Positions 1 to 10,500 of a DNA stretch of 64,000 nt are shown here, piece after piece. Where the stretch lies: contig NZ_MSIF01000019.1 in NCBI RefSeq assembly GCF_001921215.1, positions 103,459-167,458 of the forward strand, written 5' to 3'. This stretch comes from Actinophytocola xinjiangensis (GTDB lineage Bacteria; Actinomycetota; Actinomycetes; Mycobacteriales; Pseudonocardiaceae). A program made the position numbers and the translations under genes. Every line of letters starts with the position of its first letter. Within the stretch, counting starts at the first letter, position 1. The notes under the pieces are model-generated. The model worked only from the letters and a program-made list of their open reading frames with translations. It ran no database searches and was not told where the DNA came from.

Positions 1-702
1 GTCTCCCCGGTGCAGCTGGCCGTTGCTGATCAGGCCGGAGCCGATGCCGGTCGCGACCTTCACGAAGATCATGTTCTGCTCGGTCGGGAAGCACCGCGCG
101 TGCTCGCCGAGCGCCATCAGGTTCACCTCGTTGTCGACCAGCACCGACACCGGGAACTCGGTGTGCACCCTGGCCGGCACGTCGTAGCCGTTCCAGCCGG
201 GCATGATCGGCGGGTGGGTCGGCTTGCCGGTCGAGTGCTCGACCGGGCCGGGCAGGCCGATGCCGGCGCCGGCGACCGGCGCGGTGATGGCGTGCTCGGA
301 GCGCATCCGCCGCCAGGTCTCGGTGAGCAGCCCGAGGACCGCGTCGGGGCCGTCGGCGATGTCCAGCGTCAGCGTCTCGCTGGCCAGCGGCTCGCCGGTC
401 AGGTCGGTGACCGCGACGGTGGCGTGGGTCGCGCCGACCTCGGCGGCCAGGGCCACCCGAGCACTGGCGTTGAACACGAACCGGCTGGCCGGGCGGCCGC
501 CGGTGGTGGCGTCGTTGCCCCAGTCGGAGACCAGGCCGGCGTCCATCAGCGCGTCCAGCCGGGAGCGGACCGTCGAGCGGGCCAGCCCGGTCTCGGTCGC
601 CAGCTCGGCGCGGGTGCGGGCCTGTCCGTCGCGCAGCAGGCGCAGCAGCTCGCCTGGTGACGTCGACCCAGGCGATGTCGTGGTTGCGTGCCCGTCCTGC
701 AT
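1..702 (-). CDS. ROK-family transcriptional regulator (partial, C-terminus cut by window edge)
   Basis: The reading frame runs from an ATG at 702 to the left edge (234 codons, no stop), so the C-terminus is missing. Residues about 18-60 form a winged HTH (ELLRLLRDGQARTRAELA, then RSTVRSRLDAL). The ROK sugar-kinase-like fold follows, with the family motif VDNEVNLMALGEH and the glycine-rich VKVATGIGSGLI. ROK repressors bind a sugar or sugar phosphate and control adjacent uptake genes. It is divergent from the Gfo/Idh/MocA and ABC-importer operon, so it is the likely local regulator of that operon (inference). The ligand cannot be read from the sequence. Confidence 0.9.
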   Translation of the reverse strand, partial: MQDGHATTTSPGSTSPGELLRLLRDGQARTRAELATETGLARSTVRSRLDALMDAGLVSDWGNDATTGGRPASRFVFNASARVALAAEVGATHATVAVTDLTGEPLASETLTLDIADGPDAVLGLLTETWRRMRSEHAITAPVAGAGIGLPGPVEHSTGKPTHPPIMPGWNGYDVPARVHTEFPVSVLVDNEVNLMALGEHARCFPTEQNMIFVKVATGIGSGLISNGQLHRGD

Positions 703-798
703 CCGTCAATTAAACCCAACGGGCTGACTTCTGCCAGCGGAAACCACCGTTGCACGTGCCAATCGTCGCAATTGGTCAGACCATCAGGAGGCTTTTGA
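703..798. promoter_or_regulatory. Divergent promoter/operator region between ROK regulator and sugar operon
   Basis: This 96-bp spacer separates the two divergent genes and is visibly AT-richer than its flanks. It contains an imperfectly spaced inverted repeat CCAAT-N7-ATTGG at 759-775, a plausible repressor site. A strong Shine-Dalgarno AGGAGG lies at 786-791, seven bases before a TTG codon at 799, and decides the start of the downstream gene. No clear -10/-35 pair was identified. Confidence 0.45.
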
Positions 799-1959
799 TT
801 GACACGCGCCATAAGTACCGATTACGTTCGCCGTATGTCTGTGACCCACCTAACAGCCTCCGGACGAGGGTTGGGGGCGGAGTCCCGGACGCTGCGAGTC
901 GGCGTCGTGGGAGCCGGGTTCATGGGGCGGGTCCACGCCGAAGCCGCCCGCCGCGCCGGGGCCACCGTCGTCGCGGCCACCGCCTCCAGCCCCGTGCGGG
1001 CCGACGCGGCCGCCGCCGCCATCGGCGCCCAACGCGGCTACCCCGGCGTCGGTGAACTGCTCGACGCCGCCGAGATCGACGTGCTGCACATCTGCACCCC
1101 CAACGTCACCCACGCCCCGCTCGCCGCCGCCGCGCTCGCCGCCGGCGCCCACGTCGTCTGCGAGAAACCGCTGGCCACCGGCGTGACCGAGGCCGGGGGG
1201 CTGGTCAGCGCGGCCACCGACCGGATCGCCACCGTGCCCTTCGTCTACCGCTTCCACCCGATGGTCCGCGAACTGCGCGCCCGGCTCACCGCCGGCGAGG
1301 CCGGCACCCTCACCACCGTCACCGGCGGCTACCTGCAGGACTGGCTGTCCCGGGCCACCGACGAGAACTGGCGCATCGACTCCGGCCAGGGCGGCGCGTC
1401 CCGCGCCTTCGGCGACATCGGCTCCCACTGGTCGGACCTGTTCGAGTTCGTCACCGGCGACCGGATCGCCCGCCTCAGCGCCCGCACCGCCGTGGTCCAC
1501 GGCCGCGACGGCCAGCGCACGCCCCCCACCGAGGACCTCGCCGCCGTCCTGTTCGCCACGACCCGGGGCCTGCTCGGCACCCTGGTCGTCTCCCAGGTCG
1601 CCGCCGGCCGCAAGAATCGGTTGCATCTGGAACTGTCCGGGACCGACGCCAGCTTCGCCTTCGACCAGGAGGACCCCGAACGGCTGTGGGTCGGCCGGCG
1701 CGAGGGCGGCCAGGTCCTGCTGCGCGACCCGGACACCCTGCACCCCTCGGCCGCCCGCTACGTCCGGGTCCCCGCCGGCCACGCCCAGGGCTACCAGGAC
1801 TGCTTCGACGCGTTCGTCGCCGACACCTACGCCGCCGTCCGCGGCGAGTCCCCCGACGGGTTGCCGACCTTCGCCGACGGCCTGCGCGCGGTCCGGGTCA
1901 CCGACGCGGTCCTCACCTCGTCGGCCGCCGACGGGGCCTGGGTGGAGGTCGCGCCATGA
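799..1959 (+). CDS. Gfo/Idh/MocA family NAD(P)-dependent oxidoreductase
   Basis: The 386-residue protein has an N-terminal Rossmann fold (RVGVVGAGFMGRVHAEAA, about residues 33-50), the family motif CEKPLA (EKP at 122-124) and the C-terminal substrate-domain motif DIGSHWSDL. The family oxidises sugars, inositols or their derivatives with NAD(P). The TTG start at 799 is chosen because AGGAGG sits seven bases upstream; an in-frame ATG at 835 has no comparable site. It is first in an operon with a complete sugar ABC importer, whose ATPase start overlaps its stop (ATGA), so it probably catalyses the first oxidation of the imported sugar or polyol. The substrate is unknown. Confidence 0.9.
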   Translation: MTRAISTDYVRRMSVTHLTASGRGLGAESRTLRVGVVGAGFMGRVHAEAARRAGATVVAATASSPVRADAAAAAIGAQRGYPGVGELLDAAEIDVLHICTPNVTHAPLAAAALAAGAHVVCEKPLATGVTEAGGLVSAATDRIATVPFVYRFHPMVRELRARLTAGEAGTLTTVTGGYLQDWLSRATDENWRIDSGQGGASRAFGDIGSHWSDLFEFVTGDRIARLSARTAVVHGRDGQRTPPTEDLAAVLFATTRGLLGTLVVSQVAAGRKNRLHLELSGTDASFAFDQEDPERLWVGRREGGQVLLRDPDTLHPSAARYVRVPAGHAQGYQDCFDAFVADTYAAVRGESPDGLPTFADGLRAVRVTDAVLTSSAADGAWVEVAP

Positions 1960-3449
1960 CCGGCACCAGCGTGCGGCTGACCGGGATCAGCAAGTCGTTC
2001 CTCGGTGTGCCGGTGCTGCGCGGAGTCGACCTGGAACTGGCGCCCGGCGAGGTGCACGCGCTCATGGGCGAGAACGGCGCCGGCAAGTCCACACTGCTCA
2101 AGGTGCTCGCCGGGGTCCACCGCCCGGACGAGGGCCGGGTGGAGATCGACGGCGTCGCGCACACCTTCGCCGGCCCGGCCGACGCGCAGCGCGCCGGCAT
2201 CGGGATCATCCACCAGGAGTTCACCCTGCTGCCGCACCGCAGCGTCGCCGAGAACGTCCACCTGGGCCGCGAACCGGTGCGCCGCCTGCGGGTCGACCGC
2301 CGCCGGATGGTCCGCGAGACCGGCGAACTGCTGGAATGGCTCGGCGAGGACGGCATCGACCCCACCGCCGCCGTGTCCACGCTCCCGGTCGCCCAGCGGC
2401 AGGTCGTGGAGATCGTCAAGGCGCTGGCCACCGACGCCACCGTGCTCGCCATGGACGAACCGACCGCCGCGCTGGCCGACCACGAGGTCGAGCTGCTCTA
2501 CGACCTGGTCCGCCGGCTGCGCGAACGCGGCATCGCGATCCTCTACGTGTCCCACCGGATGCGTGAGGTGTTCGACCTCAGCGACCGGATCACCGTCCTC
2601 AAGGACGGCGCGTTCGTCGTCTGCGCGCCCACCGCCGAGCTGACCTCGGAGGACCTGGTGCGCCACATGGTCGGCCGCGACCTCAGCGCGCTGTACCCCG
2701 ACCGCGCGCGACCCGAGGACCTCGGCGAGACCCGGCTGCGGATCACCGGCGGCGGCAACGCCCGCGTCCGCGACCTCGACCTCCAGATCCGCGCCGGCGA
2801 GATCGTCGGACTGGCCGGGCTGCAGGGGTCCGGCCGCTCGGCCGTCGCGCGGGCGGTGTTCGGAGTGGAGCCGTTCACCACCGGCACGGTCGAGCTCGAC
2901 GGCGTCGCGCGCCGGATCGCCGGCCCGCGCGGGGCGGTGCGCCACGGCATCGCGTTCGTCACCGAGGACCGCAAGGGCGAGGGGCTCGCGTTGCGCCAGT
3001 CGGTGCGGGACAACACGTTGCTGGTGCGCCGCTCCGCGCTGCGGGGCGCGCGGTCCCGGGTCGCCGCCGACCTCACCGCGCTGCTGGAGTCGGTCGAGGT
3101 CGTCGCGCGCGGCGAGCACCAGGAGGTCCGGTTCCTCTCCGGCGGCAACCAGCAGAAGGTCGTCCTGGCCAAGTGGCTGGCCGTCGACCCCAAGGTGCTG
3201 CTGGTCGACGAACCCACCCGGGGTATCGACGTCGGCGCCAAGCAGACCGTGCACCAGCTGCTGCGCGCGCTGGCCGGACGCGGTGTCGCGATCCTGATGA
3301 TCTCCTCCGAACTGCCGGAGCTGATCGGGATGAGCGACCGGATCCTGGTCATGCACGAGGGCCGCCCGGCGGGGGAGCTGCCGGCGGGTGCGAGTGAGGC
3401 CGCGGTGGTCGGGCTGGCCACCGGACACGGGATCGGCGAGGTCGCGTGA
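1956..3449 (+). CDS. Sugar ABC transporter ATP-binding protein (RbsA/XylG type, two NBDs)
   Basis: This 497-residue protein has two fused nucleotide-binding domains, as in ribose/xylose/rhamnose importers. NBD1 carries an intact Walker A (GENGAGKST, about residues 37-45) and a degenerate signature (TLPVAQRQVVEI). NBD2 has the degenerate Walker A typical of RbsA (LQGSGRSAVAR), a good signature (LSGGNQQKVVLAKWL) and Walker B LLVDEPTRGID. The ATG at 1956 overlaps the previous stop by four bases, and the end overlaps the GTG of the first permease, so the genes look translationally coupled. It should energise the permeases encoded just downstream. Confidence 0.95.
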   Translation: MTGTSVRLTGISKSFLGVPVLRGVDLELAPGEVHALMGENGAGKSTLLKVLAGVHRPDEGRVEIDGVAHTFAGPADAQRAGIGIIHQEFTLLPHRSVAENVHLGREPVRRLRVDRRRMVRETGELLEWLGEDGIDPTAAVSTLPVAQRQVVEIVKALATDATVLAMDEPTAALADHEVELLYDLVRRLRERGIAILYVSHRMREVFDLSDRITVLKDGAFVVCAPTAELTSEDLVRHMVGRDLSALYPDRARPEDLGETRLRITGGGNARVRDLDLQIRAGEIVGLAGLQGSGRSAVARAVFGVEPFTTGTVELDGVARRIAGPRGAVRHGIAFVTEDRKGEGLALRQSVRDNTLLVRRSALRGARSRVAADLTALLESVEVVARGEHQEVRFLSGGNQQKVVLAKWLAVDPKVLLVDEPTRGIDVGAKQTVHQLLRALAGRGVAILMISSELPELIGMSDRILVMHEGRPAGELPAGASEAAVVGLATGHGIGEVA

Positions 3450-4459
3450 GCTCGACGACCGAGAAACCGTTACCGGTCAGGTCCGTCCCGGCACAGACCC
3501 GCACCCGCCGGTTCACCCTGACGCCGACGGTGATCGTCTACGTGGCGCTGGTCGCCCTGCTGGTCGTGGGCAGCGTGCTGGTCGGCCTCCAGGGCGGCGT
3601 GCTGCTCGACCAGGCGGGACTGCTCAACATCTTCACCAGGGCCACCGCGCTCGGCCTGGTCGCCATCGGGCAGACGATCGTCATCCTCACCGGTTCGCTG
3701 GACCTGTCGGTGGCCTACCTGGTCGGGCTGACCTCACTGGTCGCCGCCGAGACGATGGCCGGACAGAGCGGCATGATCGTGCCCGGGGTGCTGCTCGCGC
3801 TCGCCGTCGCGGCGGTCGTCGGGCTGGTCAACGGCCTGGTGATCACCGTGCTGAAGGCCAACGCGTTCATCGCCACCCTGGGCGTCGCGCTGATCCTGCG
3901 CGGCTACCTCGAACAGAACTACACCGGCCCGGCCGGTGACGTGCCGCGCACCTTCCAGCACCTGGGCTACGACCGGGTCGGCCCGGTGCCGGTCGCGGCG
4001 CTGCTGATGCTCGGGGTGGCCGGCGCCTGCTGGTGGCTGCTGTCCCGTTCCCGGCCCGGGTACCACATCTACGCCGTCGGCGGGGACGTCGAGGTCGCGC
4101 GGCTGTCCGGCGTGCACACCCGCCGCACCATCGTCACCGCGCACGTGCTGTGCTCGGTGGCCGCCGGGATGGCCGGCATCTACCTGGCCAGCCGGCTCGG
4201 GTCCGGCGCGCCCTACGTCGGCACCGACGCCGGGTTCGACCTGGAGTCGATCGCCGCGGTCGTGCTGGGCGGGACGCTGCTGGCCGGCGGCCGGGGCGGC
4301 ATCGTCGGCACCATCGGCGGCGTGTTCATCCTGGCCACCCTGGACACCGTGTTCGACGACCTGGCCGTCGACCCGTTCTTCAAGGACGTGGTGCGCGGCG
4401 TCGTGCTGATCACCGCGGTCGCCCTGTACGCACGCGGCATGGTGCGGAGGCCCCGATGA
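3446..4459 (+). CDS. Sugar ABC transporter permease 1 (RbsC/BPD_transp_2 family)
   Basis: A 337-residue polytopic membrane protein with about eight to ten hydrophobic segments. It carries the family core motif GLVAIGQTIVILTGSLDLSV near residue 75 and the conserved C-terminal block AVVLGGTLLAGGRGG. It begins with a GTG overlapping the ATPase stop and ends overlapping the ATG of a second permease of the same family. Together they probably form a heterodimeric channel, as in importers with two distinct permeases. The substrate cannot be deduced beyond a monosaccharide or polyol. Confidence 0.93.
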   Translation: MSSTTEKPLPVRSVPAQTRTRRFTLTPTVIVYVALVALLVVGSVLVGLQGGVLLDQAGLLNIFTRATALGLVAIGQTIVILTGSLDLSVAYLVGLTSLVAAETMAGQSGMIVPGVLLALAVAAVVGLVNGLVITVLKANAFIATLGVALILRGYLEQNYTGPAGDVPRTFQHLGYDRVGPVPVAALLMLGVAGACWWLLSRSRPGYHIYAVGGDVEVARLSGVHTRRTIVTAHVLCSVAAGMAGIYLASRLGSGAPYVGTDAGFDLESIAAVVLGGTLLAGGRGGIVGTIGGVFILATLDTVFDDLAVDPFFKDVVRGVVLITAVALYARGMVRRPR

Positions 4460-5487
4460 AGCGACCGGCCTGGCGACCGCGACTGGCCGAGGGCACCGCG
4501 CCGGTGCTGGCGGTGCTGGTGGCGCTGCTGATCGGGCTGGCGATCGCCGGCCCGGCCTACGACTCGGTCGAGGGCTACCTGGCCCTGCTGAAACGGGCCG
4601 CGCCGCTGATGATCCTGGCGATCGGCCAGTACTTCGTGATCGTCTCCGGCGGGTTCGACCTGTCGGTCGGTGCCCTGGTGACCGCCGGCGTGGTGATCGC
4701 CGCCCGGCTCATCGGCGGCGACGAGTCGGCGACCGCCTGGGTGATCGTGCTCGTGCTGGCGTTCGGGCTGCTGGTCGGACTGGTCAACGGCCTGATCACG
4801 ACGAAGCTGCTGGTGCCGTCGTTCATCGTGACGCTGGGCATGCTGCTGGTGCTCGACGGCGCGGTGTTCCTGTGGACCGACGGCGCCCCGCGCGGCGCGC
4901 TGTCCACCGCGTTCCGCCAGTTCGGCCGGGGCTCGGTCGACGTGCCGCTGCTGGGTGAGGTGCCGTACTCGGTGCTGATCCTGCTGGTGGTGCTGGTCGC
5001 GGCCGCGGTGTTCATGCGCGGCGGCACCGGCCGCGCGCTGGTCGCGGTCGGCGACAACGAGCAGGCCGTGCGGCTGTCCGGCGGGCAGGTCGACCGGTTG
5101 CGGCTGCTGGCGTTCGTGCTCTCCGGCGGCCTGGCGGCGCTCGCGGCGATCCTGCTCGGCGGGTTCGCCGGCGTCTCCGCCCAGGTCGGCCAGGGCCTGG
5201 AGTTCCGGGCGATCACCGCGGTCGTGCTCGGCGGGGTGCTGCTGGGCGGCGGCCGGGGCTCGGTGGTCGCCGCGACGGCCGGCGCGCTGTCGCTGGAGGC
5301 CCTGTTCACCCTGCTCAACCTGCTCGGTGTCGCGGGCGCGCTGGAGTCGGCCGTCCAGGGCGTGATCATCATCGCCGCGGTCGCCTACGCCTCGCTCGGC
5401 TCCGGGCTGCGACACCGGCTCCGTCCACGACGAGCCACCACAACCAGCGAACCGCGGGACCCCAGACAGCCCGCATCCACCCCCTAG
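4456..5487 (+). CDS. Sugar ABC transporter permease 2 (RbsC/BPD_transp_2 family)
   Basis: This 343-residue membrane protein is a paralogue of the preceding permease. It has the matching core ILAIGQYFVIVSGGFDLSVG near residue 53 and the C-terminal AVVLGGVLLGGGRGS block. The ATG at 4456 overlaps the previous stop. The C-terminal tail after the last membrane helix is Arg/Thr/Pro-rich and looks cytoplasmic. An 18-bp gap holding GGCGAGGAG precedes the binding-protein gene, giving that gene its own ribosome-binding site. Confidence 0.93.
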   Translation: MKRPAWRPRLAEGTAPVLAVLVALLIGLAIAGPAYDSVEGYLALLKRAAPLMILAIGQYFVIVSGGFDLSVGALVTAGVVIAARLIGGDESATAWVIVLVLAFGLLVGLVNGLITTKLLVPSFIVTLGMLLVLDGAVFLWTDGAPRGALSTAFRQFGRGSVDVPLLGEVPYSVLILLVVLVAAAVFMRGGTGRALVAVGDNEQAVRLSGGQVDRLRLLAFVLSGGLAALAAILLGGFAGVSAQVGQGLEFRAITAVVLGGVLLGGGRGSVVAATAGALSLEALFTLLNLLGVAGALESAVQGVIIIAAVAYASLGSGLRHRLRPRRATTTSEPRDPRQPASTP

Positions 5488-5504
5488 AGGTTGGCGAGGA
5501 GATC

Positions 5505-6689
5505 ATGACGATGAACAGGACACTGCTCGCGGTGGCGGCGGTGGGTGCGCTCGTGCTCGCCGGGTGCTCCAGCGAACTGCCGGCCGAGGACGGGGGCGGG
5601 GGCGGCGGGTCGTCGGCGACCGACGCCGCGAAGTCGGAGTTCTTCGACCAGGCCGAGTTCGACCGCCAGTTGGCCTTCCGCGAGGCCAGCGCCGACGGCC
5701 CGGCGGACAAGCCGTGGGAGCAGATGATCGAACCGGCGCTGGTGGACACCGCGAAGTTCGCCAAGCCCGGCGGCGGCTACAACCTGTGCTTCTCCAACGC
5801 GGCGGTCGACAACCCGTGGCGTCAGGTCGGCTTCCGCACCATGCAGCAGGAGGTCGAGCAGCACAAGGAGATCACCAAGTTCACCGTGCTCGACGCCGAG
5901 GCCAAGGACGACAAGCAGATCAGCGACATCCAGTCGCTGTCCGGCCAGAACTGCAGCGCGCTGATCATCTCGCCGAACACCACCGCGACGCTGACCCCGG
6001 CGGTCGAGGCGGCGTGCGCGACCGGGGTGCCGGTGATCGTGTTCGACCGGGGCGTGAACACCGACTGCCCGGTGACGTTCATCCACCCGATCGGCGGGTT
6101 CGCCTTCGGCGCCAACGGCGCGGAGTTCCTCACCGAGAAGGTCGACGCGGGCGGCAAGATCCTCGCCCTGCGCATCCTGCCCGGCGTCGACGTGCTGGAA
6201 CAGCGCTGGGCGGCGGCCAACGAGATCTTCGCCGACAGCGAGTTGGACGTGGTGGGCGTCGAGTTCACCGACGGCGACGCCGCCAAGACCAAGAGCATCG
6301 TCTCCGACTACATCCAGCGCGAGGGCCAGATCGACGGCGTGTGGATGGACGCCGGCGCCACCTCGGTCGCCGCGATCGAGGCGTTCCAGGACGCCGGGGT
6401 CGACGTGCCGGCCTTCGTCGGCGAGGACCAGCAGGACTTTCTGCGCCTGTGGGTCGACGAGGGCCTGACCGCCGTCGCCCCGACCTACCCGACCTACCAG
6501 TGGCGCACCCCGGTCATCGCCGCGCTGAAGATCCTCAACGGCGAGCAGGTCCCGAGCGAGTGGGTCCTCCCGCAGCCGACCATCACCCAGGACGACGTGG
6601 AGACCTACGTCGCCGAGGACATGCCGCCGCTGCACTACGCCATGTGCGGCTGCGAGAACATGCCCGGCTACCCAGGCCCCTGGAAGTGA
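5505..6689 (+). CDS. Sugar ABC transporter substrate-binding lipoprotein
   Basis: This 394-residue protein begins with a lipoprotein signal peptide whose lipobox is LAGC (Cys21), followed by a flexible Glu/Gly/Ser linker. From about residue 85 it has a periplasmic-binding fold of the ribose-binding type (PBP domain 4), with segments such as NPWRQVGFRTMQQEVEQH and ALIISPNTTATLTPAVEAA. It should be the membrane-anchored sugar receptor for the importer encoded directly upstream. The mature region is longer at the N-terminus than classical RbsB, with an acidic stretch before the first beta strand. Its stop overlaps the GTG of the epimerase gene. Confidence 0.93.
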   Translation: MTMNRTLLAVAAVGALVLAGCSSELPAEDGGGGGGSSATDAAKSEFFDQAEFDRQLAFREASADGPADKPWEQMIEPALVDTAKFAKPGGGYNLCFSNAAVDNPWRQVGFRTMQQEVEQHKEITKFTVLDAEAKDDKQISDIQSLSGQNCSALIISPNTTATLTPAVEAACATGVPVIVFDRGVNTDCPVTFIHPIGGFAFGANGAEFLTEKVDAGGKILALRILPGVDVLEQRWAAANEIFADSELDVVGVEFTDGDAAKTKSIVSDYIQREGQIDGVWMDAGATSVAAIEAFQDAGVDVPAFVGEDQQDFLRLWVDEGLTAVAPTYPTYQWRTPVIAALKILNGEQVPSEWVLPQPTITQDDVETYVAEDMPPLHYAMCGCENMPGYPGPWK

Positions 6690-7537
6690 GTCCCGTAGGG
6701 GTCAACACGTGGGTGTGGACCTCACCGCTGACCGACCGGATGTTGGTCGAGCTGGCCCGGAAGGTCGCCGGGTGGGGGTTCGACGTGCTCGAACTCCCCG
6801 TGGAGAACCCGGGGGACTGGACGCCGGCGCACGCGGCCATGGTGCTCGGTGACCTCGGGCTCGGGGCCACCGTGTGCCTGGTCATGCCGCCGGGTCGCGA
6901 ACTGGTCGGCACCGACCGGTCCACGGTCACCGCGACCCAGGACTACCTGCGCGGGGTCGTCGACGCGGCCGCCGCCGTCGGGTCCACGGTCATCGCCGGG
7001 CCGGCGTACGCCTCGGTCGGCCGGACCTGGCGGATGACGGTGGCCGAACGGGCCGCCGCCTACGCCGAACTGCGCGAGCACCTCGCGCCGGTCGTCGAGC
7101 ACGCCGGCCAGGCCGGCGTCACCGTGGCCGTGGAACCGCTCAACCGCTACGAAACCAGCCTGCTCAACACCGTCGCCCAGACCCTGGAGGCCATCGGCGA
7201 CCTGCCGCACTGCGGGGTCGGGCTGGACCTGTACCACCAGAACATCGAGGAGGCCGACCTCACCGGCGCGATCTCGTCCGCCGCCGGGCGGATCGCGCAC
7301 GTCCAGGTCTGTGGCAACGACCGGGGCGCGCCGGGGGCCGACCACCTCGACTGGCCGGGAATTCTCGGCGCGGTGGCCGGCGCTGGCTACGCCGGCCCCC
7401 TGTGCATCGAGTCGTTCACCGGGGACAACGCCACCATCGCGACCGCCGCGTCGATCTGGCGGCCGCTGGCCCCCACCCAGGACGACCTCGCCCTCACCGG
7501 CCTGGCGCACCTGCGGGAGGTGATGCGCGCGCTCTGA
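6686..7537 (+). CDS. Sugar phosphate isomerase/epimerase family protein (D-psicose/tagatose 3-epimerase-like)
   Basis: The 283-residue product is an AP-endonuclease-2-like TIM barrel. Visible signature elements are GFDVLELPVENP, VAVEPLNRYETSLLNT (metal-binding Glu), GVGLDLYHQNIEE (metal Asp and His), AHVQVCGNDRGAPG and a C-terminal CIESFTGDN (catalytic/metal Glu). The spacing fits ketohexose 3-epimerases and related enzymes. The GTG at 6686 overlaps the stop of the binding-protein gene. In this operon it probably interconverts the imported ketose or the keto-sugar made by the Gfo/Idh/MocA enzyme; the exact reaction is not determinable. Confidence 0.88.
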   Translation: MSPVGVNTWVWTSPLTDRMLVELARKVAGWGFDVLELPVENPGDWTPAHAAMVLGDLGLGATVCLVMPPGRELVGTDRSTVTATQDYLRGVVDAAAAVGSTVIAGPAYASVGRTWRMTVAERAAAYAELREHLAPVVEHAGQAGVTVAVEPLNRYETSLLNTVAQTLEAIGDLPHCGVGLDLYHQNIEEADLTGAISSAAGRIAHVQVCGNDRGAPGADHLDWPGILGAVAGAGYAGPLCIESFTGDNATIATAASIWRPLAPTQDDLALTGLAHLREVMRAL

Positions 7538-7599
7538 CCCCTCGCCCTTCGACGGCGCCGGCACGCCGTAGTGGACATTCACGCGAAACGGAAGCAACG

Positions 7600-10500
7600 A
7601 TGCACAGACCCCTTTTGCGGACCGCCCTCGGAGTGCTGTCGGCGAGCGTGTTGCTGAGCGGGCTCACGCCGGCCGCCGCCGCCCAGGCCGACCCGGAGTT
7701 CCGGGCGCTGCTGTTCACCAAGGTCGCCCAAGGCGCCTACCGGCACGACTCCATCCCCGCCGCCGTCGAGATGGTCACCCAACTCGCCACCGAGAACAAC
7801 TTCGAGGTCGTGCACAGCGAGGACTCGACGGTTTTCAACGACGCCGACCTCGCCACCTTCGACGTGGTGGTGATGGTGCAGAACGGCGGCATGGTGTGGG
7901 ACACCGACGCCCAGCGCCAGGCCGTACGCACCTACGTCAACAACGGTGGCGGCATCGCCGCGGTGCACAACGCCACCGACATGAACATCGAGGCGGACTT
8001 CCCGTGGTGGGACGAGTTCGTCAACGGCGGCGCGCACATGACCGCGCACTCCGCCGGCGGCCTGACCGCCACCACCCACCGCATCGACGACGTGCACCCC
8101 TCCACCAAGGATCTGCCGGACCGCTGGGACCGGCCCGAGGAGTGGTACAACTTCCACCCCACCATGCGCGGCGAGGTGCACTCGCTGCTGGAGGTCGACG
8201 AGGACACCTACGACCCCGGTGGCGAGGCGATGGGCACCGACCACCCGATCTCCTGGTGCCGTGACGCCGAGGGCGGCCGGGTGTGGGCCACCGCCATGGG
8301 CCACGCGATCTCCTCCTACTCCGAGCCGCTGTTCCGCCAGCACGTCCTGGGCGGTATCCAGACCGCGGCCGGGGCCGTGCCGGCCGACTGCTCGGCCACC
8401 ATGGACGCCGGGTTCGAGAAGGTCACCCTCGACGACACCACCAAGGCGCCCACCGCGCTGGACATCACGCCCGACGGGCGGGTGTTCTACACCGAGATCC
8501 TCGGCCAGATCCGCCTGTGGGACCCGGAGACCGGCGCCGTGACCACCGCGCTGGACCTGCCGGTGTACGCCGGCGGCGAGGACGGCCTGACCTCGCTGGT
8601 GGTCGCGCCCGACTTCGCCGACACCGGACACCTGTACGTCTACTACTCGCCACCGGGCGACGAGGAGATCAACCGGGTCTCGCGGTTCACCGTCACCGGC
8701 GACACCGTCGACCGGGCCAGCGAGGTCGTGCTGCTCGACATCCCGGCGTCGCGGCGCGAGGAGCCGGGGCACACCGGCGGCTACCTGGAGTTCGGTCCGG
8801 GCGGCAACCTCTACATCGGCGTCGGCGACGACACCAACCCGTTCCAGTCCAGCGGGTATGCGCCGATCGACGAGCGCGACGGCCGTGACCTGTTCGACGC
8901 GCAGAAGACCTCGGCGAACACCAACGACCTGCGCGGCAAGATCCTGCGCGTGCACCCCGAGGCGGACGGCACGTACACGATCCCCGAGGGGAACATGTTC
9001 GCGCCCGGCACCGACAAGACGTTGCCGGAGATCTACGCCATGGGCTTCCGCAACCCGTTCCGGTTCTCGGTGGCCTCCGACGGCACGCTCCACATGGCCG
9101 ACTACGGCCCGGACGCGGGCGGCGACAACGCCAACCGTGGCCCGGCCGGGCTGGTCGAGTGGAACGTGATCACCGAGCCGGGCAACTACGGCTGGCCGTA
9201 CTGCGTCGGCAACGGGATCCCGTTCAACGACTTCGACTTCGCCACCAACACCTCCGGCGCCAAGTTCGACTGCGCCAACCCGGTCAACGACTCGCCGAAC
9301 AACACCGGCCTCACCGAACTGCCGTCGGCCAAGCCGGCGACCGTCTGGTACGGCAACGGCGCCAACGGCAACGAGTTCCCGGAGATGGGTGACGGCGGCG
9401 AGGCCCCGATGGCCGGCCCGCGCTACGAGTACGACCCGGAGCTCGACTCCGACACCAAGTTCCCCGAGTTCTACGACGGCAAGCCACTGTTCTACGAATG
9501 GGCCCGCAACCGGATGTTCCTGTTCAACCAGGACTCCGACGGCGGCCTGCTGACCATCGACCCGTGGTACGTGTCCAACACGCCACTCGCTCCGATGGAC
9601 ATGAAGTTCGGCCCCGACGGCGCGCTGTACATGGTGGAGTGGGGCGGCGGCTACGGCCGCGACAACCCCGACTCCGGCGTCTACCGCATCGACTACACCC
9701 GGGGCGACCGCCGGCCGGTCGCGCACGGCACGGCCAGCCCGTCCAGCGGCCAGGCGCCGCTGGAGGTCACCTTCACCGGCGACGAGTCGAGCGACCCGGA
9801 GGGCGAGCAGGTCAGCTACGCGTGGAACTTCGGCGACGGCGACACCTCGACCGAGGCGAACCCGAGCCACGTGTTCACCGAGAACGGCGTGTACAACGTC
9901 CAGCTCACGGTGTCCGACCCGGGCGGCAAGACCGGGATCTCCAACATGACCGTGACCGTCGGCAACACCGCACCGACCGTCGACCTGGCCGCGCCCGTCC
10001 ACGGCGGCTTCTTCGACTTCGGTGACACGGTGGTGTTCGACTCCACGATCACCGACCCCGAGGAGCAGACCGACTGCGACTCGGCCGTGCTGCGGGTCTC
10101 GCTCGGCCACGACGCGCACGACCACCTGATCGACACGATCAACGCGTGCGCCGGCGAGTTCACCACCCAGCACGACGAGGGCCACGCCGACGCGAACGTG
10201 TTCTACACCGCCGAGTCCAGCTACACCGACGGCGGCGCGAACGGCCAGCCGGCGCTCACCGGCCGGGACCTGGCGGTGCTCCAACCCAAGCACAAGCAGG
10301 CCGAGTACCACAGCTCCTCGTCGGGCACGGCCGTGCAGGCCGACACCGCCGCCGAGGCCGGCAAACACGTCGGGGAGATCTCCGACGGGGACTGGATCGC
10401 CTTCACCCCGGTGAACCTGCACCAGATCGACGGCATCGCGGCCAGGGTCAACGGCGCCAGCGCCGGCGGCTCGATCGAACTGCGGGCCGGTGCCCCCGAC

